Of a stretch of DNA of 38,767 nt, positions 1 to 8,443 are shown piece after piece. A model generated the notes under the pieces. It worked only from the letters and a program-made list of their open reading frames with translations, was not told where the DNA came from and ran no database searches. Position numbers and translations under genes: made by a program. Source of the stretch: an uncultured Pelagibacteraceae bacterium (GTDB taxonomy: Bacteria; Pseudomonadota; Alphaproteobacteria; Pelagibacterales; Pelagibacteraceae); NCBI GenBank assembly GCA_902604265.1, contig CACKXX010000001.1, positions 66,628-105,394 on the forward strand, given 5' to 3'. The stretch's first letter is position 1, and every line of letters starts with the position of its first letter.

Positions 1-525
1 TCTATTTGCAAGCTCTCTTATTGTTATTACTTCAGGTATGTTGACATCTCTTTTTACTGGTTTTAAATCTTCAATATTTTGATTTTTATTAAGTTCTTTA
101 TTTTCTTTTTGTTTGGCTCTTTTTAATGAAGCTAAACTTCTTGCTTTAAACTCAATATCATCTTCACTTAATGCTCTAGAAACGGTTAGCTTTAGTTCTC
201 TTCTTTTTGAACCAATTTTACCTTTCTGAATATTTTCACCTTTTAATCTTTTCGTTGCTCTTTGTTCTGCTAATTTTCTTTTTTCAAAGTCATTTACTGC
301 GGATGGTTTTTTAATTATAGGATCTCTTGGAATAAAGTTAGTTTTAGCCTTGTTATACGTATTTCTTTGATTGGTATTTTTTGAAAAAGATGGTTTTGAT
401 CCAAATCTATTATTTTTTTTTTCAATTACTACAGAGTTCTTGCCTTGCGATTTTGCTAATTCAATATTATTTATTGTTTTCTTTGAACTTCCAGAAATAG
501 TTAACTTTAATTTTTTCTTTTCCAT
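1..525 (-). CDS. infB: Translation initiation factor IF-2, N-terminal part (cut by window edge)
   Basis: The frame is open from an ATG at 525 to the window edge, giving about 175 residues; the ORF track missed it because it is partial. The protein starts MEKKKLKLTISGSSKKT, continues through a long lysine/arginine-rich low-complexity stretch, and ends at the window edge in EVITIRELANR, the start of the conserved IF-2 N-domain. The GTPase and the fMet-tRNA-binding domains would lie outside the window. IF-2 is the GTPase that brings initiator tRNA to the 30S subunit and promotes subunit joining. The ORF begins 10 bp after the nusA stop, so the two are almost certainly co-transcribed. In many bacteria a ylxR gene sits between nusA and infB; there is no room for one here. 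Identity is confident from context plus the N-domain, even though the diagnostic G domain is not visible. Confidence 0.93.
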   Translation of the reverse strand, partial: MEKKKLKLTISGSSKKTINNIELAKSQGKNSVVIEKKNNRFGSKPSFSKNTNQRNTYNKAKTNFIPRDPIIKKPSAVNDFEKRKLAEQRATKRLKGENIQKGKIGSKRRELKLTVSRALSEDDIEFKARSLASLKRAKQKENKELNKNQNIEDLKPVKRDVNIPEVITIRELANR

Positions 526-535
526 GCCTCATCTC

Positions 536-2089
536 TCAATCTTTATAAATTTTTTCTCTAGCCGACATAATTAAATCATCAGACTCTTTTTTAGAAAGAG
601 CAAAATCTTCCAAATATCCTTTAATTTTAATCCTCTCTCCCTTCACAATATCATACGCTCCTGTAAGTTCATCTGAGGATAAGTCAGCAAAATCTGATAG
701 TTTTAAAATATTTTGTTCTCCTAGTGTAACTAACATTCCAGGTGTTAAACCTTTATGATTAATTAATTCACTTTCAAGGCCTAAATCTTTTATTTTATTA
801 TTTATTTCCATTTGATCTTTTTGATGAAACTCTTTAGCTCTTTCAATTAATTCTTTAGCAGTATCTTCTTCAATTCCTTCAATTTTTGTCAAATTTTCAA
901 TTGATCCATCCTTTATATCATCTATAGAAGAATATCCTTCAGCAACCAGCAACTGACCTAAAGTTTCATCTAACTCTAAATTCTTTACAAAATTATCTGT
1001 CTTTTCTTTAAATTCAATCTGTCTTCTTTCCGAATCTTCTTGATCCGTCATAATATTGATTTCATAATTCAACAATTTTGTTGCCAATCTAACATTTTGA
1101 CCTCTTCTACCGATTGCTTTACTTAAGTTTTCTTCAGTTAAAATTACATCTAATTTTTTTGCTTCATTATCAACATTTACTCTTTGAACTTCAGCTGGAG
1201 AAAGGGCATTTGACACAACAACTGCTGGATCTTCAGACCAGTTAACTATATCAATTTTTTCACCTTGAAGTTCATTAACAACTGCTTGAACTCTACTTCC
1301 TCTCATTCCAACACATGCTCCTACGGGATCTAAAGATGTATCGATTGCTTTAACACAAATTTTAGCTCTGCTTCCAGGATCTCTAGCAGAAGATTTAATT
1401 TCAATTAACCCATCATATATTTCTGGAACTTCTTGAAAAAAAAGTTTTTCCATAAATTTTGGGTGTGCTCTTGATAAAAAAATTTGTTGACCCTTAGGTT
1501 CTCTTCTAACATCTAAACAATATGCCTTTACTCTATCTCCTGCTTTAATATTTTCTCTGGGTATCATTTCATTTTTTTGAATAATTGATTCTGTTCTTCC
1601 AAGATCAACTATAACATTTCCAAACTCTAATCTTTTAACAATTCCACTAAGTATTGTATCTTTTTTTTCTTTAAAATCTTCATATTGTTTTTCTCTTTCC
1701 GCTTCTCTTACATTAAAACTAATTACCTGTTTTGCCGTCTGAGCAGCTATTCTTCCAAAGTCAAAAGAGGGTAAAGGCTGAAGAACTTCTTCTCCAATTT
1801 TTTTATCTTTATTATTTTCATTAAGTTTAATTGCCTGTTCTAAACTTATCTCTAAATTAGAATTTTCTGGTTTTTCAACTATTTTAAGTTTTCTAAAAAT
1901 TCCTATATCTCCATTATCTCTATTAATTAATACCTTTATTTCATTTTCAGAGCCAAATTTAGATTTTGCTGCTTTTGCAATGCCATTTTCCATGGAATCT
2001 ATTATTAACTCTTTATCAATAGATTTTTCTAAAGCTACCGCTTCAGCAATTCTTAATAATTCAAGTTTATCTGCTCTTCTATTTAACAT
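536..2089 (-). CDS. nusA: Transcription termination/antitermination factor NusA
   Basis: The 517-aa product binds RNA polymerase and nascent RNA and modulates pausing, termination and antitermination. Visible parts in order: NusA N-terminal domain (ELLRIAEAVALEKSID), an S1 domain around residues 130-200, KH1/KH2 (DPVGACVGMRGSRVQAV, then SKAIGRRGQNVRLA), and two C-terminal acidic helix-hairpin repeats (EGYSSIDDI; LGEQNILKLSDF). The ORF track starts at a TTG at 2104, but that codon overlaps the GGAG Shine-Dalgarno. I prefer the ATG at 2089 (MLNRRADK), which lies 9 nt after GGAG. Upstream is a strong hairpin with a T run and a promoter-like sequence (separate entries). rimP, which usually precedes nusA, is not present; metK is the upstream neighbour. 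Confidence 0.96.
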   Translation of the reverse strand: MLNRRADKLELLRIAEAVALEKSIDKELIIDSMENGIAKAAKSKFGSENEIKVLINRDNGDIGIFRKLKIVEKPENSNLEISLEQAIKLNENNKDKKIGEEVLQPLPSFDFGRIAAQTAKQVISFNVREAEREKQYEDFKEKKDTILSGIVKRLEFGNVIVDLGRTESIIQKNEMIPRENIKAGDRVKAYCLDVRREPKGQQIFLSRAHPKFMEKLFFQEVPEIYDGLIEIKSSARDPGSRAKICVKAIDTSLDPVGACVGMRGSRVQAVVNELQGEKIDIVNWSEDPAVVVSNALSPAEVQRVNVDNEAKKLDVILTEENLSKAIGRRGQNVRLATKLLNYEINIMTDQEDSERRQIEFKEKTDNFVKNLELDETLGQLLVAEGYSSIDDIKDGSIENLTKIEGIEEDTAKELIERAKEFHQKDQMEINNKIKDLGLESELINHKGLTPGMLVTLGEQNILKLSDFADLSSDELTGAYDIVKGERIKIKGYLEDFALSKKESDDLIMSAREKIYKD

Positions 2090-2102
2090 TTTTGTATTCT
2101 CC

Positions 2103-2129
2103 AAAAAAAAATGGGCCGAGGCCCATTTT
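2103..2129 (-). terminator. Intrinsic terminator or attenuator hairpin just before nusA
   Basis: On the minus strand this reads AAAATGGGC-CTCG-GCCCATTTT, continuing into a run of nine T. The GC-rich stem plus U tract is a textbook Rho-independent terminator, and one of only two clear ones in the window. It is placed oddly: the T run is followed directly by GGAG and the nusA ATG. It could be the metK operon terminator, or an attenuator within the nusA leader, since a candidate promoter lies upstream of it. Confidence 0.85.
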
Positions 2130-2151
2130 GAAATTTCAACAATGTACGATG

Positions 2152-2179
2152 AATATAGGTATTTTTATTAGTTTTTCAA
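2152..2179 (-). promoter_or_regulatory. Candidate sigma70-type promoter for nusA-infB
   Basis: On the minus strand there is TTGAAA (2174-2179), a 16-bp spacer and TATATT (2152-2157), close to the consensus -35 and -10 boxes. Transcription would begin about 55-60 nt before the nusA ATG, upstream of the terminator-like hairpin. A 12-bp palindrome, TTGAAATTTCAA (2128-2139), lies between start site and hairpin and overlaps the hairpin base. The genome is AT-rich, so chance matches are common; the position between two operons is what makes this one plausible. Confidence 0.45.
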
Positions 2180-2185
2180 CTTTAA

Positions 2186-3349
2186 TTACTTGTTAAAAAT
2201 GTCTGCTTTATCTATTTTTTCCCAGGAAAATGCACCACTAGACTCTGGATCTCTTCCAAAATGCCCATATGCTGCTGTTTTTTCATATATTGCCTTATTT
2301 AAACCTAGCATTTCCCTAATTCCTCTAGGACTTAAATCAAAATTTTCTCTAATTAATTTTTCTACGTGTTTATTTTTTTCTTCATCGTCATCAAAAAGGT
2401 CTACATAAATTGATAAAGGTTTTGAAACTCCAATCGCATAAGCTAGTTGAATTAAACATTTGTCTGCAATTTTTGAAGCTACTACGTTTTTTGCCAAGTA
2501 CCTTGATGCGTATGCTGCTGATCTATCAACTTTTGTAGGATCTTTTCCTGAAAAAGCTCCTCCACCATGTGGAGCTGCTCCTCCATAAGTATCTACAATA
2601 ATTTTTCTTCCTGTTAATCCACTATCTCCATCTGGTCCACCAATTACAAAATTACCTGTAGGGTTTACATAAATTTCACTTTCGTCTAGCCCATTTATAA
2701 GATTTTTTGGAATAGATTTTTCTATATAGGGTTTAACCAATTCTCTTACTTGAGATTGATTGACATCTGCTGAATGTTGAGTTGAAATTACAACTGATTT
2801 TACATGAGCAGGTTTTCCATCTTTATACTCTATGGTAATTTGACTTTTTGAGTCAGGCTCAATATTTTTTAACTTTCCAGATTTTCGATCTTCTGCCATT
2901 AATCTTAAAATTTTATGTGAATAATGTATCGGTGCTGGCATAAGTACATCTGTTTCATTACACGCATAACCAAACATTATTCCTTGGTCTCCAGCTCCTT
3001 CGTCTTTATTTCCAGATGAGTCTACACCCATTGCAATATCTGCAGATTGAGAATGAAGATGACTTTCTATTTTAGTTGCATCTTTCCATGTAAAGCCTTC
3101 TTGGTCATAACCAATATCTTTTATACATTCTCTAACTTTTTGAATTAAATCCTCTTTTTTTATTTCTGGTCCTCTTACTTCTCCAGCTAAAACTACTTTA
3201 TTAGTTGTTGTTAAAGTTTCGCAAGCTACTCTTGATTGAGGTTCTGCACCTAGGTAGCTATCTACAACCATATCTGATATTCTATCACAAACTTTATCTG
3301 GATGTCCTTCTGAAACTGACTCGCTAGTAAATAAATAATTCTTTTTCAT
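2186..3349 (-). CDS. metK: S-adenosylmethionine synthetase
   Basis: This 387-aa cytosolic enzyme makes S-adenosylmethionine from methionine and ATP. Family motifs are clear: [20 protein letters not shown] at the N terminus (ATP/metal binding), [12 protein letters not shown] (methionine/ATP binding) around residue 117, and [19 protein letters not shown] (P-loop-like) around residue 265. Length is normal for the family. It starts 1 bp after the lnt stop, so it is the last gene of the tsaB-fur-miaB-phoH-ybeY-lnt-metK run. No SAM riboswitch can precede it because lnt abuts it. In other Alphaproteobacteria trmB and rimP commonly follow; here the next gene is nusA. Confidence 0.97.
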   Translation of the reverse strand: MKKNYLFTSESVSEGHPDKVCDRISDMVVDSYLGAEPQSRVACETLTTTNKVVLAGEVRGPEIKKEDLIQKVRECIKDIGYDQEGFTWKDATKIESHLHSQSADIAMGVDSSGNKDEGAGDQGIMFGYACNETDVLMPAPIHYSHKILRLMAEDRKSGKLKNIEPDSKSQITIEYKDGKPAHVKSVVISTQHSADVNQSQVRELVKPYIEKSIPKNLINGLDESEIYVNPTGNFVIGGPDGDSGLTGRKIIVDTYGGAAPHGGGAFSGKDPTKVDRSAAYASRYLAKNVVASKIADKCLIQLAYAIGVSKPLSIYVDLFDDDEEKNKHVEKLIRENFDLSPRGIREMLGLNKAIYEKTAAYGHFGRDPESSGAFSWEKIDKADIFNK

Positions 3350-3350
3350 C

Positions 3351-4874
3351 TTAACTCCCTTTCTTTTTTAAAAAAAAAATTAAACTAATATAAAATAATA
3401 AAAAATAAAAGAAGATCTTATTGCCCAAAGTACTAAAAAGAGTTTTTTGTGTTTCATCAAAACTTTTTATCTCAATAACTCCCCTCTCAGTTGATTCAAT
3501 TTTATTTATTATTTGTCCTTTTGAATTAATAAATGCAGAAATTCCATTATTAGCTGAACGAATTAAATTCTTTCCTTCTTCAATTGATCTAAACACTGAG
3601 TGCGAAAAGTGTTGATGTGGCCCAACAGAATTACCAAACCATCCATCTTCAGATATATTTAACAATATATCAAAATCATCATTTTTTTTTATTTCTCCTG
3701 AATAAATTATTTCATAACAAATCAATGGAAGTAAATATATATTATTTATATTTAAAATATTTCTTTTATCATCACTTGAAAATGAATTGTAGCCTTGTGT
3801 AATTTTTTTTATACCAAACTTGCTTAAAAAATTCTCAAAAGGCAGAAATTCTCCAAAAGGTACTAGTTTATTTTTATTATATTTATCTAAAATATTTAAA
3901 TTTTTATCTAAAACTACCATTGAATTAAATATCTTAGACTTATCTCGACTATTAATCCCTATAACAATCTTATGTTGATCAGAATAATTTTTTGAAAATA
4001 TATATCTATAATTATTTAAATCTTCTAAATAAATATTTGAAAAAGCTCCTTCGGGAAAAATAAAAATAGTTTTTTCCATATCTTCTGGATTACTTAATTT
4101 AACTAACTCTAAAATAATTTTTTCAGGATTTTCATTTGTAAAATATCTATCAATATCTATTTTTGGTGAGACGATTTTAATTAATGAATTTGAATTTTTA
4201 TTATTTAAAGCTTTACTATTATTTATAACAAATGACCCATATAAAAAATTTATTATCAAGATTATTAATAAAAAAACTATAAAAAATAATTTGGTTAAAC
4301 TTTTATAGTTAAATAATGTAATAACTGGTATTAAAAAAATAGTTACACTCAATAAATTAAATGAATAAGTTCCAATAAATGAAAGTATTTGTAAAAAATA
4401 TAGGTAATCTGTCCATGCAAATGCGATTAGATTCCAAGGAAATCCACCTAAAATAAAACCTCTAATAAATTCAATTAAAGAAAAAAAAATTGAAAAAATT
4501 AATATTGAAGAAAGTTTTTTATTTAAAGAAAAAAAAGAACAAGCTAAAGTTGCTAATCCATAAAAAACTCCTAAAAAAAGAGGAATTAAAATTAATGCAA
4601 ATGGTATTAAAGGCTTAAAATTTTCTTCAAAAGTAAGAGCATTTGTTATCCAATATAAATTAGAAATAAAATAACCAAATCCAAACATCCAACCAATTGT
4701 AAAGGATGTCCATTTTCCTTTTTTATAATTTGAAATTAAATAAATTAGAAATAGTGGAAAAGTGATAAAATTTATAAAGAAAAAACTATAAGGAGGAAGA
4801 CTAAAAGAAGTAATGAAACCTAAAATAAAAGGTACAATATAAATAGATAGTTTTTTTTGAAGTGACAAAGTCAA
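3351..4874 (-). CDS. lnt: Apolipoprotein N-acyltransferase
   Basis: The 507-aa inner-membrane enzyme adds the third acyl chain to the N-terminal cysteine of lipoproteins, as needed for Lol sorting to the outer membrane. The first ~215 residues form several hydrophobic membrane segments. A periplasmic nitrilase-like domain follows with the expected Glu-Lys-Cys triad: FIFPEGAF (Glu about 275), NKLVPFGEF (Lys about 335) and LICYEII (Cys about 385). A final membrane helix ([15 protein letters not shown]) ends the protein. The start codon is TTG, inside a TTGA overlap with the ybeY stop; there is no nearby in-frame ATG. The lipoproteins encoded here (BON protein, DUF3576-like protein, LptE) would be substrates. 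In many relatives corC/tlyC lies between ybeY and lnt; it is absent here. Confidence 0.94.
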   Translation of the reverse strand: MTLSLQKKLSIYIVPFILGFITSFSLPPYSFFFINFITFPLFLIYLISNYKKGKWTSFTIGWMFGFGYFISNLYWITNALTFEENFKPLIPFALILIPLFLGVFYGLATLACSFFSLNKKLSSILIFSIFFSLIEFIRGFILGGFPWNLIAFAWTDYLYFLQILSFIGTYSFNLLSVTIFLIPVITLFNYKSLTKLFFIVFLLIILIINFLYGSFVINNSKALNNKNSNSLIKIVSPKIDIDRYFTNENPEKIILELVKLSNPEDMEKTIFIFPEGAFSNIYLEDLNNYRYIFSKNYSDQHKIVIGINSRDKSKIFNSMVVLDKNLNILDKYNKNKLVPFGEFLPFENFLSKFGIKKITQGYNSFSSDDKRNILNINNIYLLPLICYEIIYSGEIKKNDDFDILLNISEDGWFGNSVGPHQHFSHSVFRSIEEGKNLIRSANNGISAFINSKGQIINKIESTERGVIEIKSFDETQKTLFSTLGNKIFFYFLLFYISLIFFLKKKGS

Positions 4875-5305
4875 TTTATTTTATGAAAATATTTTAAAAC
4901 AAGATTTTCCTTTTTAATCATATTTTTAAAATCTTTTATTTTTTTATGATCATATCCAATTAAATGAAAATATCCATGTATCCACATTTTATCAAATTCA
5001 AGGAAAAAGTTTGATGATCTTGATCTTTTATTAACCATTTCATAGCTGATAGCTATATCTCCAATATATAGATTATTATTTGATTGAAATGATAAAACAT
5101 CTGTTGGTTTATTTTTTTTTCTATATTTAAAATTTAAATTTTTCATTTTTTTATTATTTGTTAATAATATAGAAAATTCTTGCTTTTTCTTTTTAAAATA
5201 AGGAACTTTCGATAGTATTTTAAGTTTTTTTCTTAAATAATTATTTGGATGTTTTATTTTATCTTTCCACTTTGGATAATCTAAAATAACATTGGCCTTA
5301 ATCAT
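4871..5305 (-). CDS. ybeY: Endoribonuclease YbeY (rRNA maturation factor)
   Basis: The 144-aa metalloprotein belongs to UPF0054/YbeY, involved in 16S rRNA 3' end maturation and ribosome quality control. The metal-binding signature is HGYFHLIGYDH, with His110, His114 and His120 in the HxxxHxxxxxH arrangement. The preceding TDVLSFQ is also typical of the family. The start shares a TAATG junction with the phoH stop and the stop overlaps the lnt start, so translation is probably coupled. The N-terminal half is very lysine-rich, as in other proteins of this genome. Confidence 0.94.
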   Translation of the reverse strand: MIKANVILDYPKWKDKIKHPNNYLRKKLKILSKVPYFKKKKQEFSILLTNNKKMKNLNFKYRKKNKPTDVLSFQSNNNLYIGDIAISYEMVNKRSRSSNFFLEFDKMWIHGYFHLIGYDHKKIKDFKNMIKKENLVLKYFHKIN

Positions 5306-6309
5306 TATTCAGTTTTTTGTTCTGAATAAGCTTTAACAATTTTAGAAACCAGAGGATGTCTAACTACATCTTTGTGATCAAAATCAATAACTGAAATTTC
5401 TTTTAAATGACCAAGTAATTTTTTTGAACGATTCAAACCAGATAATGATTTATTTGGTAAATCTATTTGAGATGGATCTCCATTAATTACAATTTTGGAA
5501 TTTTCTCCAAGTCTGGTTAAAAACATTTTAATTTGAGTATCTGTGGCATTCTGAGCTTCATCAAGAATAGCAAAACAATTTTTTAAAGTTCTACCTCTCA
5601 TAAATGCCAATGGTGCTATCTCTATATCTCCAATTTCAATTTTTTTTTGGATTTTTTCAAAATCTAATAGATCATAAAGTGAATCATATAGTGGTCTTAA
5701 ATATGGATCTACTTTTTCTTTCATATCTCCAGGTAAAAATCCTAGTCTTTCACCTGCTTCAACCGCAGGTCTAGACAAGATTATTCTTTCAATTTTTTTT
5801 TCTAAAAGCATTGTTAAAGCAATTGCTACAGCCAAGAAAGTTTTTCCTGTTCCTGCAGGTCCTGCTGAAATTATAATTTCACTATCTTTTAATGCTCTAA
5901 CATATTGTTTTTGCTTTTCTGATCTTGGTATAACAGATTTCTTTGGAGTTTTAATTATATACTCAATATTTTTGTCAGAACTATTTTTTTCATCTATCAT
6001 AAATTTATTTACTGAAGAAATTACATCCTTTTTTTCAATATTACCATTTTCAATAAACTGAACTGCTAAAAATTTAATTGCATTTTTTACTATCTCGTTT
6101 TTTTGGGGGCTACTTTTTACTAATATAGAGTTTCCACGCGTATATATATTTGTACTAGTAATTTTCTCCAATTGTTTAATATTATTATTGAATTCACCTA
6201 CAACTCCTAAAAGTATGTCATTCCTTTGAAATATAATACTTAGCGTATTATTATCTGAGTAAACAAGTTTTAACTCTGACTTAAAGTTTTTTTCAGCTAT
6301 ATTTTTCAA
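5305..6309 (-). CDS. ybeZ: PhoH-like ATPase (YbeZ)
   Basis: The 334-aa cytosolic P-loop NTPase is the usual partner of YbeY. Walker A is GPAGTGKT (residues 150-157) and Walker B is AILDEAQNAT (around residue 250), followed by MFLTRLGENSKIVINGDPSQIDLP, typical of the PhoH family. The N-terminal ~90 residues fit the small KH-like domain of YbeZ proteins. It lies directly between miaB (0 bp gap) and ybeY (1-bp overlap), the conserved order in Alphaproteobacteria. The exact role is not settled in the family; RNA remodelling with YbeY is the usual proposal. Confidence 0.93.
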   Translation of the reverse strand: MKNIAEKNFKSELKLVYSDNNTLSIIFQRNDILLGVVGEFNNNIKQLEKITSTNIYTRGNSILVKSSPQKNEIVKNAIKFLAVQFIENGNIEKKDVISSVNKFMIDEKNSSDKNIEYIIKTPKKSVIPRSEKQKQYVRALKDSEIIISAGPAGTGKTFLAVAIALTMLLEKKIERIILSRPAVEAGERLGFLPGDMKEKVDPYLRPLYDSLYDLLDFEKIQKKIEIGDIEIAPLAFMRGRTLKNCFAILDEAQNATDTQIKMFLTRLGENSKIVINGDPSQIDLPNKSLSGLNRSKKLLGHLKEISVIDFDHKDVVRHPLVSKIVKAYSEQKTE

Positions 6310-7644
6310 TTATGCTGCTCTCATATTTTTTTTTTCAATTTTCCCAAATAAACTATTTTTATTAACTTCTTTTATTTTTACATTTATATTTTTTCCAATA
6401 TCACTATCCTCTCCATCAAAAATTACAGAATTCATATATTTATTTCTACCAAAAAATTTATCTTGTCCATCTAATTTATTTTCTACCAGAACATCAGTTG
6501 ATTTGTTTATGAAAGTTTCATTAATATTTAATTGAAATTTAAACAAATATTCTTGAATTTTAATTAATCTTTCTTTCGAAACTTCTTTATCAATCAAATT
6601 TAAATTAGATGCTTTGGTTCCTGGTCTTGGGCTAAAGATAAAAGAAAATGAATTTATAAATTTTATTTTTTTAATTAAATTTAAGGTTTCTTTAAAATCA
6701 TTATCTGTTTCACCTGGATAGGAAATTATAAAATCACTTGAAAATTCTACAGATGGGTTAATTTTTTTTATTTTTTCATAGATTTCAACATACTGTTCAA
6801 CTGTATGCTTTCTATTCATTAGACTAAGTATTTTATTTGAACCACTTTGTATTGGTAAGTGTACAAAGGGCATTAATTTTTTACTTGTCTTGTAACATTC
6901 AATCAAATCATCAGTCATGTCTCTAGGATGAGAGGTTGTATATCTTATTCTTTTTAATTCGTTATAGCTTTCAAGCTTATTAATAATTTCTGAAATTCTA
7001 TACTTTTTAAATTTGTCTTGATATGAGTAAGCGTTAACATTTTGACCTAATAAAATAATTTCTCTTACACCATTGCTAATTAAGTTTTCTGCTTCTTCTA
7101 TAATTTTATTAAATGGTCTTGAATACTCTGGGCCTCTCGTAAAAGGAACAACACAAAAACTACAAAATTTATCACAACCCTCTTGAATAGTTAAATATGA
7201 AGAAACTTTACTATTTTCATTTTTAATATTATCGAAGTAATTAAACTTTGAGACTGCATCAAATTCGGTTTCCTCAATCTTATTATCTTTAATAAATTTT
7301 TTAAGTAGATCATTTATTTTATGATATGATTGAGGTCCTACAATAATGTCAATATAAGGCTCTCTATTTAACATTTCTTGATTTTCAGCCTGAGCAACAC
7401 AACCTGCTACAATCATTATTGGTTTATTTTTTTTTTTATATAATTTTTTAATTCTACCTATTTCATGATAGACTTTTTCTTTTGCTTTATCTCTAATATG
7501 ACAAGTATTTAAAACATAACAGTCTGTATTGGTTTGGTCTTCACTTTTTATGAAACCTAGTCTTTTTACAGAATCAAATATTCTATTTGAATCATACTCA
7601 TTCATTTGACAACCAAATGTTTTGATAAATATTTTCTTTTGCAT
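6310..7644 (-). CDS. miaB: tRNA-2-methylthio-N6-dimethylallyladenosine synthase MiaB
   Basis: The 444-aa radical-SAM enzyme methylthiolates i6A37 in tRNAs that read UNN codons. The N-terminal UPF0004 domain carries the three ligand cysteines (FGCQMNEYDSNR Cys12, LNTCHIR Cys48, VAGCVAQ Cys82). The radical-SAM CxxxCxxC motif is GCDKFCSFCVVPFTRG (Cys157, 161, 164), and a TRAM-like domain ends the protein. Length is normal. It overlaps the fur stop by 1 bp and abuts phoH. Confidence 0.96.
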   Translation of the reverse strand: MQKKIFIKTFGCQMNEYDSNRIFDSVKRLGFIKSEDQTNTDCYVLNTCHIRDKAKEKVYHEIGRIKKLYKKKNKPIMIVAGCVAQAENQEMLNREPYIDIIVGPQSYHKINDLLKKFIKDNKIEETEFDAVSKFNYFDNIKNENSKVSSYLTIQEGCDKFCSFCVVPFTRGPEYSRPFNKIIEEAENLISNGVREIILLGQNVNAYSYQDKFKKYRISEIINKLESYNELKRIRYTTSHPRDMTDDLIECYKTSKKLMPFVHLPIQSGSNKILSLMNRKHTVEQYVEIYEKIKKINPSVEFSSDFIISYPGETDNDFKETLNLIKKIKFINSFSFIFSPRPGTKASNLNLIDKEVSKERLIKIQEYLFKFQLNINETFINKSTDVLVENKLDGQDKFFGRNKYMNSVIFDGEDSDIGKNINVKIKEVNKNSLFGKIEKKNMRAA

Positions 7645-8057
7645 TATTTAGAATTTTTTTTTATACCGTATAATTCTAATTTATGGTCTACAAGATTATA
7701 ACCATATTTTTCAGCAACTTTTTTTTGTAATTCTTCAATCTCTTCATCAACAAATTCAATTATTTCTCCTGTATTTACATCTATAAGATGATCATGATGC
7801 CCTTCATTAATTTGTTCATATCTTGCTTTTCCACCTTTAAAATCATGCTTGGTAACAATTCCAGCTTCTTCAAAAAGTTTTACTGTTCTATAAACGGTAG
7901 CGATACTAATCTTAGGATCAATTTTAGAAACTCTTATATATAGCTCATTAACATCAGGATGGTCTTGGGCTTCTGACATTATTTTGGCAATTATTTTTCT
8001 TTGATCGGTTAGCTTAACACCTTTTGCTTTACATTTTCTTTCAATATTTTCTGACAT
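7644..8057 (-). CDS. fur: Fur-family metal-responsive repressor (alphaproteobacterial Fur/Mur type)
   Basis: The 137-aa protein has the Fur layout: an N-terminal winged helix (KLTDQRKIIAKIM; SIATVYRTVKLFEEAGIV) and a metal-binding dimerization domain with GHHDHLIDVNTGEIIEF (His87, His88, Asp89, His90). The CxxC zinc pairs found in E. coli Fur are missing; HLID replaces HLIC. That pattern is usual in alphaproteobacterial Fur, several of which respond to manganese (Mur). Which metal this one senses cannot be read from sequence. The position next to miaB is conserved across the class; rimI, often found between tsaB and fur, is not here. Confidence 0.9.
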   Translation of the reverse strand: MSENIERKCKAKGVKLTDQRKIIAKIMSEAQDHPDVNELYIRVSKIDPKISIATVYRTVKLFEEAGIVTKHDFKGGKARYEQINEGHHDHLIDVNTGEIIEFVDEEIEELQKKVAEKYGYNLVDHKLELYGIKKNSK

Positions 8058-8071
8058 TATTTATATTAACT

Positions 8072-8443
8072 CTAATATTGTGGTTTAATCAAATTTTTTA
8101 TTAATAAGCCTTTATTAAATAGATCCATTATTTCAACATAATTTCCATTAATTATCTGATTTGAATTAAATCCATATAAATCTATTTTATTTACAAAACT
8201 TAAGGCTTTAGCGGTTGCCAATGACGCTCTGACACCTGAAAATTTACCCGGTCCCTGATTAACGAATATATTGTTAATATTTTTTATATTTAATTCATGG
8301 TTTTCTAAAAATTTTACAATTAAAATTGTTAGTTTATCAAAATTTTCTCTATTGTTAATAAACTCACTAGTATATGATTTGTTATCAGCCATGATTGTAA
8401 AAAAAATTTTATCTCTTGCTGCATCAATAATTAAGTTATTCAT
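8072..8443 (-). CDS. tsaB: Short TsaB-like protein (tRNA t6A biosynthesis), C-terminal half absent
   Basis: The 123-aa product matches the first half of TsaB (YeaZ), the partner of TsaD and TsaE in making N6-threonylcarbamoyladenosine in tRNA. It begins LIIDAARDKIFFTIM, as the ASKHA fold does, and carries the family signature QGPGKFSGVRASLATAKAL (residues 63-81). Typical TsaB is roughly 200-230 aa, so the second half of the fold is missing or reduced. The ORF ends in a normal TAA with fur starting 14 bp later, so no remnant of the missing half is visible. Either SAR11-type TsaB is naturally minimal and still dimerizes with TsaD, or the gene is decaying. The position upstream of fur-miaB supports the identity. 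Confidence 0.82.
   Translation of the reverse strand: MNNLIIDAARDKIFFTIMADNKSYTSEFINNRENFDKLTILIVKFLENHELNIKNINNIFVNQGPGKFSGVRASLATAKALSFVNKIDLYGFNSNQIINGNYVEIMDLFNKGLLIKNLIKPQY

Noticed and set aside
371-574. 67-aa plus-strand ORF at the start of the window
   Set aside because: It runs antisense through infB and into the end of nusA; translation is low-complexity Phe-rich.
2105-2185. SAM-responsive riboswitch near metK
   Set aside because: The spacer lies downstream of metK, and I cannot fit SAM-II or SAM-V pseudoknot patterns; upstream of metK there is no spacer.
2190-2408. Short plus-strand ORFs opposite metK, lnt, bax-like, trpS, dnaK and others
   Set aside because: They are antisense shadows of well-supported genes, with Phe/Ser/Leu-rich translations expected from the reverse of AT-rich Lys/Asn/Glu codons; no domain or ribosome-binding site supports them.
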